11,271 nt of DNA from an uncultured Succinivibrionaceae bacterium (GTDB lineage Bacteria > Pseudomonadota > Gammaproteobacteria > Enterobacterales > Succinivibrionaceae), in assembly GCA_900539665.1 (NCBI GenBank), contig UQCV01000081.1, forward strand, positions 1 through 11,271, written 5' to 3'. The position numbers were made by a program, and so were the translations under genes. Shown one piece after another: positions 1 to 6,694 of the stretch (the stretch's first letter is position 1; each line of letters opens with the position of its first letter). Under the pieces are notes generated by a model that was not told the origin of the DNA, ran no database searches, and saw nothing but the letters and a program-made list of their open reading frames with translations.

Positions 1-71
1 ACATTAGGATGGGGACATGGTATTAAACTCCTATATTTTCGTGCGTAACTGCTACGCTTATGGCGCTAGTC

Positions 72-100
72 TTGCCAAAATACTCTAGGTGTTTTAAAAT
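72..100 (+). promoter_or_regulatory. sigma70-type promoter for lon
   Basis: TTGCCA (72-77) and TAAAAT (95-100) are separated by exactly 17 bp. Each differs from the sigma70 consensus at one position. Transcription would start near 107 and give a leader of about 115 nt before the lon ATG. I looked for a heat-shock (sigma32) promoter, as E. coli lon has: CTTGCC at 71 resembles part of a -35, but no CCCCAT-like -10 lies at the right distance. Confidence 0.6.
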
Positions 101-144
101 TTCCCGACCGTATTATTTTTACGACCGCTGTAAGCTGAATAATT

Positions 145-197
145 GCCATGAAAATGGCCGGCATACAGGGGCGCCAAGCGGGGGATCCGCTGTTTTT
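145..197 (+). promoter_or_regulatory. structured leader of lon with a terminator-like hairpin
   Basis: Two hairpins lie in the presumed lon 5' UTR. GCCAT (145-149) pairs with ATGGC (154-158) across a GAAA tetraloop. AGCGG (177-181) pairs with CCGCT (187-191) and is followed by GTTTTT (192-197), the layout of a weak intrinsic terminator. The second hairpin ends 24 nt before the lon ATG. It could attenuate lon, or terminate readthrough from the left if lon has a closer promoter. The pairing is visible; a regulatory role is inference. Confidence 0.35.
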
Positions 198-220
198 AAA
201 GTTTGAATAAAGACGAATTT

Positions 221-2836
221 ATGAAAAAAAAGTTAAACAAGGAATCATGTGTACTTATTCCGCATGACGGAATCTATCTACCGCATTCTGAAGGTATGCT
301 ACTTCCTATGGCGGAGTATGCTGAGGTTCTCGGCAAGCTTAGAAAGCGTGAAGATCATTTTATTTTGATTGAAACCGACCCAGTTTGCTACCCAACACTG
401 TCTAATGCTGAAGTTAAAAAATGTACCGCAGTGCTTTGTACGGTAGCAGATCGTATTGTCTTTCCTGATGGTACGGCGCGCTTCGTCATTGTGGCAGAAA
501 GCCGTGTGGTTTTAGATGATGTAGTTGAACATACTACTCTCGATAGCAGCTATAATGTGAAAAGCTTTATGTTTAACGCATTCTACCACGTTCCTGATTT
601 GGAAGCTGGTCTCGATCCAGAATTATTGCGTAAGATGCGCGTTGAAGTGCTTCGTTCTTTTGCCGAATACTGCACGATGAAGGATACCATTTCTCCAGAA
701 AAGGCTGCAATCGTTCGTAAAGAATCGAGCTTATTAGTATGCTGTGACCTTATCGCTTGTCTCTTAGAGCCAGACCTTGATACCCGTCGAGTTTATTTAG
801 CGCAAACTAGTGCTAATGCATGTGCGGCTCAAGTCATGTCAATGCTGGAAAAAGTTTTATTCCAAAAGCGCATGATGGATGAAATCAAGTTAAGCGCTCG
901 CAACAGCATTGATAACAATCAAAAGATGTATTTCTTAAACGAACAGCTCAAAGCTTTACGTCAAGAAATGAATAAACTGAGACAGCAAAACCGTAAAACC
1001 GGCGTGATGACTGAAGGTGAAGACGGCGAAGTTGTGATTGAAGATATGGGTGGCGACGAAGAAGATGCAACCCTATTACAAAAGGCTAAAGATGCCGGCA
1101 TGCCATCTGCGGTTTTTGAAAAGATTAAAAACGAAATTAAAAAGCTGTCTATGCAGCCTAAGATGAGTCCTGATAGTGCAGTTTTACGTAACTACGTAGA
1201 AACTGTAATCAACTTGCCGTGGAATAAAACTTCAGTTTTAAACCGCGATATGGTGAAGGCAGCTAAGATCCTTGATGAAGACCATTACGGTCTAGAAAAG
1301 GTCAAGGAACGCATTATGGAATACTTGGCTGTACAAAGTCGTGCCGATCGTCTCCGTGCGCCTATTATCTGTCTCGTTGGCCCTCCAGGGGTAGGTAAAA
1401 CTTCATTAGGCCGCTCTATCGCTAAAGCTACTGGCCGTGAATATGTGCGTGCAGCGCTTGGTGGGATGCATGATGAATCAGAAATCCGTGGGCACCGCCG
1501 TACCTATTTAGGGGCAATGCCTGGGAAGATTATTAAGAAACTCGCTAAAGCCGGCGTGCGCAATCCATTATTCTTGTTAGACGAAATCGACAAGATTGGG
1601 ACTGATTCATACCATGGCGATCCATCATCAGCTTTGCTTGAAGTCTTAGATCCTGAACAAAATAACGCTTTTAGTGATAACTACCTCGATGTAGATTTTG
1701 ATTTATCTGACGTGATGTTTATCGCTACTTCTAACAGCATGAAGATTCCACCAGCTCTTGCTGACCGTATGGAAATCATCAAGCTTAGTAGCTACACCGA
1801 AGATGAAAAAATGCACATCTTACGTGAACATCTTATTCCAAAAGAATTTGAACGTAACTGCGTACATAAAGGTGAAGTTGAAATCACCGACGAAGCTTGT
1901 CACATGTTGATTAGAAACTACACGGCAGAAGCTGGGGTGCGTAGTCTTGAACGTTTAGTCGCAAGATTATGCCGTAAAGCGGTGAACAAGATTTTACAAA
2001 GTAACGGTGAAGTTAAGGCGGTGCAATTTACCCCGGATAATCTCCCTGAATATTTAGGGCCGGTGCAAGTTGAACATACTTCAACCCAGGACGGGACTAG
2101 AGTCGGGATCGTAAACGGTTTAGCCTACACTTCCGTTGGGGGCGAACTCTTAAGTGTAGAATCTGTAACTATGGCTGGTTCTGGCCGCTGCGTATGCACC
2201 GGTAAGCTCGGTGAAGTGATGAAGGAATCTGTGCAAACAGCATTCTCCTTGGTGCGCGCGCGTCTAGATAAGCTTAGAATCGATGAAGAATCATTCCGCA
2301 AGAAAGATTTGCATGTACACTTCCCAGAAGGCGCAGTACCAAAAGATGGTCCAAGCGCGGGTATTGCAATTACTACTGCTATCGCTAGTGCCTTTACCGG
2401 TAACCCAGTTAAGAACAATGTTGCTATGACCGGGGAAATTACCTTAAGTGGGGAAGTTCTCGCTATTGGTGGGCTTAAAGAAAAGCTTTACGCAGCTAAG
2501 AGTGCTGGAGTGAAGACTGTGCTTATTCCTAAGGACAATGTAAAGAACTTAGAAGAAGTACCTGATTCAACTAAGGATGCGCTTGAAATTATCCCAGTTG
2601 AGAAGATTGAAGACGTGTTAGAACACGCTTTGGTTTATCCGGTAGATAAGGTTAAGTTACCACGTCGCAAGAAGCAAACTGCGTCGCAAACTGCGTCTAA
2701 GAGCGATAAACTTGTGCAAGAAATGAAAGATGAGTTAACCTCTGTGTTCTTGAAGAGTTTAGCAGAAGCTGCGCAAGAGCTGGCCAAGCTTAAGACTAAT
2801 AGTACTGCAAGTGACGACCTTAACTCGGAAGAGTAA
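221..2836 (+). CDS. lon: ATP-dependent protease La (Lon)
   Basis: Lon is a cytosolic AAA+ serine protease that degrades misfolded and regulatory proteins. In the 871-residue product, residues 11-210 match the substrate-recognition N domain, which is divergent. A helical linker follows, then the ATPase domain with Walker A GPPGVGKT (387-394) and Walker B LFLLDEID (D454, E455). The protease domain has the catalytic serine in PKDGPSAG (S712) and the lysine in GGLKEK (K755); their 43-residue spacing equals that of E. coli S679/K722. The protein is about 87 residues longer than E. coli Lon (784), mainly through an acidic insert near 258-286 and a lysine-rich C-terminal tail of about 60 residues. 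I chose the ATG at 221, preceded by a weak AAGACGA. A TTG at 203 is in frame but has no ribosome site. In E. coli lon precedes hupB directly; here a chemoreceptor gene intervenes. Confidence 0.97.
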   Translation: MKKKLNKESCVLIPHDGIYLPHSEGMLLPMAEYAEVLGKLRKREDHFILIETDPVCYPTLSNAEVKKCTAVLCTVADRIVFPDGTARFVIVAESRVVLDDVVEHTTLDSSYNVKSFMFNAFYHVPDLEAGLDPELLRKMRVEVLRSFAEYCTMKDTISPEKAAIVRKESSLLVCCDLIACLLEPDLDTRRVYLAQTSANACAAQVMSMLEKVLFQKRMMDEIKLSARNSIDNNQKMYFLNEQLKALRQEMNKLRQQNRKTGVMTEGEDGEVVIEDMGGDEEDATLLQKAKDAGMPSAVFEKIKNEIKKLSMQPKMSPDSAVLRNYVETVINLPWNKTSVLNRDMVKAAKILDEDHYGLEKVKERIMEYLAVQSRADRLRAPIICLVGPPGVGKTSLGRSIAKATGREYVRAALGGMHDESEIRGHRRTYLGAMPGKIIKKLAKAGVRNPLFLLDEIDKIGTDSYHGDPSSALLEVLDPEQNNAFSDNYLDVDFDLSDVMFIATSNSMKIPPALADRMEIIKLSSYTEDEKMHILREHLIPKEFERNCVHKGEVEITDEACHMLIRNYTAEAGVRSLERLVARLCRKAVNKILQSNGEVKAVQFTPDNLPEYLGPVQVEHTSTQDGTRVGIVNGLAYTSVGGELLSVESVTMAGSGRCVCTGKLGEVMKESVQTAFSLVRARLDKLRIDEESFRKKDLHVHFPEGAVPKDGPSAGIAITTAIASAFTGNPVKNNVAMTGEITLSGEVLAIGGLKEKLYAAKSAGVKTVLIPKDNVKNLEEVPDSTKDALEIIPVEKIEDVLEHALVYPVDKVKLPRRKKQTASQTASKSDKLVQEMKDELTSVFLKSLAEAAQELAKLKTNSTASDDLNSEE

Positions 2837-2847
2837 GGCCAATTGTA

Positions 2848-2877
2848 AGCTTAGAGGGCTCTTAAAGCCTCTAAGCT
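2848..2877 (+). terminator. hairpin just after lon
   Basis: AGCTTAGAGG (2848-2857) and CCTCTAAGCT (2868-2877) form a perfect 10-bp stem with a 10-nt loop, starting 11 nt after the lon stop codon. No T-tract follows. It is more likely a 3'-end stabiliser or a weak terminator than a full intrinsic terminator. Confidence 0.4.
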
Positions 2878-3055
2878 AGCATAGCACTAAGTTAGAGTAA
2901 TCGATGATAAATATAGTCGGCGTAAGCGAAACTAAAAACTTAATACCTCAATGCATACCTAATGCATATTGCATAAAAGAGTAGCTAGAAACCAAAACTT
3001 TGCGTGAAAGAACATATTTATGAGTAGTTCATACACGCAACGTTAGATTTTTTTA

Positions 3056-3089
3056 AAACCCCAGCACTGCTGGGGTTTGTGTTTTTTTT
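3056..3089 (+). terminator. intrinsic terminator of the lon transcript
   Basis: AAACCCCAGC (3056-3065) pairs with GCTGGGGTTT (3069-3078) over a 3-nt loop, and a run of eight T lies at 3082-3089. This is a classic Rho-independent terminator on the + strand, about 220 nt after the lon stop codon. lon is the only + strand gene upstream. Confidence 0.8.
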
Positions 3090-3179
3090 ACTCGATAGAG
3101 TCCATATAATTGGTGTAAATTTTAAACTTGGCTACAGCGAACAGAGCCCAAGGTAAGAATAAGGGGCATCAATTAGGGG

Positions 3180-3217
3180 CATGAAAAAACCTCCTAGCCT
3201 AAGGCTTAGGAGGTTTT
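3180..3217 (-). terminator. intrinsic terminator of the chemoreceptor gene
   Basis: AAAACCTCCTA (3186-3196) and TAGGAGGTTTT (3207-3217) form an 11-bp perfect stem with a smaller GCCT/AGGC stem inside. Read on the minus strand the stem runs into TTTTTT. It begins about 26 nt after the receptor stop codon, where that gene's terminator is expected. The A/T symmetry could also let it work on the + strand. Confidence 0.75.
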
Positions 3218-3242
3218 AGTTTAAGCTTAAGCTTAGTTAAGC

Positions 3243-4907
3243 TTAGTTAGCTTCTGGGGTAAGGCTTAATTCCTTATCAGAAGTTTGGACTTCTGGAAGT
3301 TTAAACCTACGGGTGCTATCCATGATTTCAAGAGAAATATCTTCAATCCCACCAGCAGATGATAATGCGCCCTTGGCCTGATCATTCATCTTTTGAGTGA
3401 ATTCACTAATCTTTTGGATATTAGCAGACATTTCAGAAGAGGTAGCAGTTTGTTCTTCAGTTGCGGTTGCGATTTGACGAATCTGGGAGTTAAATTCATC
3501 AATTTTATTAGAAATGTTTTCGAGGGTGTTTTGTACCTGTTCGGAGTTACGGGCAATGGTTTCCATTTCGGATACAGTTTGGGTAATCGAAGTGCTAGCC
3601 TTTTGCACATCGTTTTGTACACCGCTAATCATTTCACTGATTTCCTTAGCGGAATCGCTAGTACGTGACGCAAGGGCGCGTACTTCATCAGCTACAACCG
3701 CAAAGCCTCGGCCATGTTCACCGGCACGAGCAGCTTCGATGGCAGCGTTCAAAGCTAGGAGGTTGGTTTGGCTTGCAATGTCCTGAATAGTAGACAAAAT
3801 ACCATCAATCTTTTGAGTTTGTTCGCCAAGTTTCTTGATAATTTCTGCATCTTCTTGCGTCTTTTGACTGTGGCGCAAGATGCTTTCAACAGTGTTTTTT
3901 ACTAGGTCCATACTTTCAGTGGTGATAGCATGGGTTTCATCAGAACGGGTAGCGGCGAGGTTACAGTTTTGCGCGATATCACCAGATACAGAAACCATTT
4001 CTTCAGCCGCAGTGCTAACTGAGATAACCTGAGTAAGCACCGTGTCGCTAGCCTGAGAGATGGTGACGTTTGCGTTCTTAAGTACTACTGATGAATCAGA
4101 CAAAGTGCAAGAATTGTCAACCATGGTAGATACGGTTTCTTTTAAGCATTGAGCCAAACTCTTGATGTTATTAGCAAGCTTGGTGATTTCATCGTTACCT
4201 TCGTTTTCAATTTCCACGGTTAAATCACCGCTGGCCATTTTTTCCGAAGCAACACCTAAAGTTTTAAGGCGTCTTTCAATGTAAGAAGAAAGAGTCCAAA
4301 TGAAATAGCCAGTTAATAAAATAGCGATAGCTGCGAGCACACTAATCTTAAGTGGGCTTACGTCTTTACGCATTTGAGCCATCATTTGGTTACTTGCTTC
4401 TTCTTCCTTGTTTTCAAGGTCTAAAAGAATTTTGTCGACATTGTTACCAATTGGTACGAGTTTACGTTGTTGAAGCTGAATCATCTTGTTCTTTTGATCT
4501 TGTGGCAACGTGATAATTTCATTTAAAAAAATAGCACTGTACTCGGCTAAATGGTTATCGATCTGGGCCAAATTTTCAATTTGGCTTGGGAGGAGTGTTT
4601 TTAAAGCAGAGATGTTTTCTTGCACTGTTTTAACATGATGTTTATAGGCCTCTACTAATGATGCACGTCGCGCTTCAGTTGAATTGATGGCATTTAAAGT
4701 AGCAATGCGGGCATCTTTAAAGTTAGATGTGATGGCATTGATTTTTTCAAGAGCAGGAACTAAGACAGTACTAACCTTTTCGGTTTGATTACTGATACTG
4801 CGGCTCTGCATTATTGAGTAACCGCTGATTAAAGCGAGCAAAATTAAGATAGCGCTAAACATTACCTTAAATTTGGTGGCTATGGATAATCTACTTGTCA
4901 GCGACAT
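3243..4907 (-). CDS. methyl-accepting chemotaxis protein (transmembrane chemoreceptor)
   Basis: The product is an inner-membrane chemoreceptor that signals to CheA/CheW. From the ATG at 4907 it has 554 residues. A first membrane helix spans 15-33. A periplasmic helical sensor of about 150 residues (34-186) has the size of a four-helix-bundle ligand domain. A second membrane helix (187-206) leads to a HAMP linker (206-260, with MASGDLTVEI). The long cytoplasmic coiled-coil hairpin carries the signature tip around 380-412 (NLLALNAAIEAARAGEHGRG, then FAVVADEVRALA). There is no NWETF-type CheR docking pentapeptide at the C-terminus. AAGGAG ends 6 nt before the chosen ATG; an in-frame ATG 26 codons upstream would place a poorly fitting stretch before the first helix. 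The ligand cannot be told from the sequence. The gene stands alone, with its own terminator. Confidence 0.95.
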   Translation of the reverse strand: MSLTSRLSIATKFKVMFSAILILLALISGYSIMQSRSISNQTEKVSTVLVPALEKINAITSNFKDARIATLNAINSTEARRASLVEAYKHHVKTVQENISALKTLLPSQIENLAQIDNHLAEYSAIFLNEIITLPQDQKNKMIQLQQRKLVPIGNNVDKILLDLENKEEEASNQMMAQMRKDVSPLKISVLAAIAILLTGYFIWTLSSYIERRLKTLGVASEKMASGDLTVEIENEGNDEITKLANNIKSLAQCLKETVSTMVDNSCTLSDSSVVLKNANVTISQASDTVLTQVISVSTAAEEMVSVSGDIAQNCNLAATRSDETHAITTESMDLVKNTVESILRHSQKTQEDAEIIKKLGEQTQKIDGILSTIQDIASQTNLLALNAAIEAARAGEHGRGFAVVADEVRALASRTSDSAKEISEMISGVQNDVQKASTSITQTVSEMETIARNSEQVQNTLENISNKIDEFNSQIRQIATATEEQTATSSEMSANIQKISEFTQKMNDQAKGALSSAGGIEDISLEIMDSTRRFKLPEVQTSDKELSLTPEAN

Positions 4908-4953
4908 GTTGAACTCCTTGGTAAGACCAGAAAAAAAACAGCAAGCAAGTTTT

Positions 4954-4959
4954 ATTATA
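4954..4959 (-). promoter_or_regulatory. possible -10 box of the chemoreceptor gene
   Basis: On the minus strand a perfect TATAAT lies about 47 nt before the receptor ATG. No good TTGACA-like -35 sits 16-18 bp upstream (the hexamer there reads TATAGC), and no sigma28 flagellar motif is seen. This is a candidate only. Confidence 0.35.
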
Positions 4960-5976
4960 GGTTTTTGAGTTAAGTTGCTATACACGGTATAGCGGTGAGT
5001 CTTTAGTGATTTCTATATGCGTAAGGACCTACAAATTTCATTTTCATTTAAACCTTTAAAAACAAAGGTGTTGATTAAGAATGCCAATGAAAGAAGTTGT
5101 AAGCACAAACGGATTAAAATCATAAGGCTATCTACCGTTTCCGACAAAACTTTATGCATGCGTATGGGGTGTTGTGTAGACAAAATACCTTTTAGATCTT
5201 AGTTTAAGTCATGGGGGTTGAGTACGAAAATCGTTAAATATTTAGTAGATTTGAGAAGGAATTACAAAAACCGTACTGAAAGAGCGTAAAAAGTGTGAAA
5301 TTAATTGTGAAACCACAGCTTAAAGTGTTGTTAGGCAGAAAAATCCTCAACATACGTTCTAGTTGAAGATTTAATAAAAGTAAAAAGTATTTTGGGGCTC
5401 TTTTACCCTCATATATATGCACAAAGAGCCTCTAGACCGCTTGGGTACTAGTTTTGTGTGTGTTTCCTATGTGGGAAACTTGAGTAAATTATAAAAAAAT
5501 GAAGAAAATATAAGAATTTAGTGATCCATATTTAAAAACAGAATGGCCTATATTGTCTGTAAAACTCATAAGGATACAATGAAATCATCCAAGGCCTTGA
5601 ATCTTAATAATTTCATTTAAGCTAGTAATCACCTAGATGTTTAAACAAGATTTTAAACTTGAAGGGTGAAAAATATTTTTGGTCTATAAGACATGAGACT
5701 TTGCAATATTAAGTTCTCTATACCTAGTCTGTGGTTTATATAATGATGTAATGGAAATATTTTACATGACATCTAACTATAAAAGGCCTCAAGTCTAAGG
5801 TAAGGAGTGTTGCATTAACTGTTTTAGTTAGGTGTCGAAGTAGAAGCGATTAAATATTTTCAATTATTTTCAATAATGTTACGAGCATTCGATGAGTTTT
5901 CTATGTAATTGCATGGATTAAGAATACAAGGTTGGACAACAAAGCAACAGACTATGGGGTACTGCATGTTTATTTT

Positions 5977-6030
5977 GAGTTTAAACTCGATTATGAAGGT
6001 GCAAATGAACCTTAGAAGGTTGTGGTTCAT
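5977..6030 (+). promoter_or_regulatory. palindromes upstream of hupB
   Basis: GAGTTTAAACTC (5977-5988) is a perfect 12-bp palindrome about 100 bp before the hupB ATG and could be an operator. At 6005-6030, ATGAACC can pair with GGTTCAT, or alternatively AACCTT (6008-6013) with AAGGTT (6016-6021). The two pairings exclude each other, so this may be a leader RNA structure. No factor is identifiable from the sequence. Confidence 0.3.
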
Positions 6031-6083
6031 GAATCCGAAAACACGTGAATGACTTTCGAGCAATCGATCAATGAGGAATAAAT

Positions 6084-6359
6084 ATGACTAAGGCTGAGTT
6101 AATTGACCAAATGGCAAAAGTTGCCGAAGTAAACAAAAAGGAAGCTGAAAAGGTTCTTTCTGCTTTTGTGCAAGTTGTTACTGAAAACTTATCTAAGGGT
6201 GATGAAGTTTTACTCGTAGGTTTTGGTAATTTTATCGTTAGAGAACGTAGCGAACGTGAAGGTCACAATCCAAAGACTGGGGAAAAGGTTCATGTACCAG
6301 CTTGTCGTGTTCCTGCATTTAGACCTGGCAAGATGTTGCGTGATGCAGTAAATAAGTAA
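6084..6359 (+). CDS. hupB: DNA-binding protein HU
   Basis: The 91-residue protein has the normal length of the HU/IHF family (E. coli HupB has 90). HU forms dimers that bend and compact DNA and help replication and recombination. The sequence shows the LVGFGNF motif before the beta arm, then the arm with GHNPKTGEKV, whose proline intercalates into DNA, then the closing helix FRPGKMLRDAVNK. A GAGGA ribosome site lies at 6073-6077. It is assigned to hupB rather than IHF because it sits between lon (one gene away) and ppiD, as in E. coli, and because the sequence is HU-like. Two terminators follow directly, so it is probably transcribed on its own. Confidence 0.95.
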   Translation: MTKAELIDQMAKVAEVNKKEAEKVLSAFVQVVTENLSKGDEVLLVGFGNFIVRERSEREGHNPKTGEKVHVPACRVPAFRPGKMLRDAVNK

Positions 6360-6480
6360 GCTTCATCTGCGGATTAAGTTTTGCTTAAAAGCGTAATTTA
6401 GGTACACGAAGACTTAAGTGGACTGATTTTACGCCGAAAAAATTTGATTTTTGTGGAATTTTCCCCAAAAGTTTCCGTTC

Positions 6481-6506
6481 AAAGCGCACATATGGTGCGC
6501 TTTTCG
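6481..6506 (+). terminator. intrinsic terminator after hupB
   Basis: AAAGCGCAC (6481-6489) pairs with GTGCGCTTT (6495-6503) over a 5-nt loop and is followed by TTTTCGTT. It lies about 120 nt after the hupB stop codon, in a 335-bp gap that otherwise holds only a second terminator and the ppiD leader. Confidence 0.75.
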
Positions 6507-6532
6507 TTATATAATGCGAATTATTTTTTTTG

Positions 6533-6551
6533 GCCCGTTCGCGGGCGTTTT
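6533..6551 (+). terminator. second intrinsic terminator between hupB and ppiD
   Basis: GCCCG (6533-6537) and CGGGC (6542-6546) close a stable TTCG tetraloop, followed by GTTTTCTT. It backs up the terminator at 6481 and suggests that ppiD has its own promoter in 6550-6690. I could not place that promoter with confidence. Confidence 0.65.
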
Positions 6552-6694
6552 CTTGATAGTTATTAAGCTTTTTGATGCAGAACCACGTTAGTTTTACAGG
6601 TTTAAGTTTTCTGTTGGTTTACGTGGTGCAAAGTCGGTGACTTTTGTTTGCCGACAGCAATCCTGCCTAAGCTTTGCGACTGGAGTTTTTTTTA

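Larger units (their letters stand above)
2837..3242. other. convergent intergenic region, no gene seen
   Basis: This 406-bp stretch separates lon (+) from the chemoreceptor gene (-). It holds three hairpins listed separately and a weaker dyad in which TTGCGTG (near 3000) pairs with CACGCAA (near 3034-3040). Short repeats of AATGCAT occur near 2950-2970, and AAGCTTA units recur at 3222-3247 just past the receptor stop codon. No open frame with a ribosome site is evident. Confidence 0.6.
4908..6083. other. long AT-rich intergenic region, no convincing gene
   Basis: This 1.2-kb stretch lies between two divergent genes, the chemoreceptor (-) and hupB (+). Short open frames at 5017-5202 (+), 5234-5422 (-) and 5860-6063 (-) have no recognisable motifs, no good ribosome sites and no family resemblance, so I do not call them. 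A hairpin of GTTTCC (5462-5467) with GGAAAC (5474-5479) is visible. A 13-codon micro-ORF at 5579-5620 has AGGA four bases before its ATG. TATAAT at 5739-5744 is an isolated -10 candidate. The region could be a decayed gene or could contain an unrecognised small RNA. Confidence 0.5.

Noticed and set aside
1..48. Open frame reaching the left edge that might be the end of an upstream gene.
   Set aside because: Only 15 codons are visible (LGWGHGIKLLYFRA at the end) and nothing identifies them.
203..220. TTG start six codons upstream of the lon ATG.
   Set aside because: No ribosome site precedes it. The ATG at 221 has a weak but placed AAGACGA.
5579..5620. Micro-ORF of 13 codons with AGGA upstream.
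   Set aside because: The spacing of four bases is short, there is no supporting promoter or relevant downstream gene, and such frames arise by chance.
5860..6063. Open frame of 67 codons on the minus strand, upstream of hupB.
   Set aside because: It has no ribosome site or recognisable motif, and its AT-rich composition fits a chance frame. The same applies to 5017-5202 and 5234-5422.
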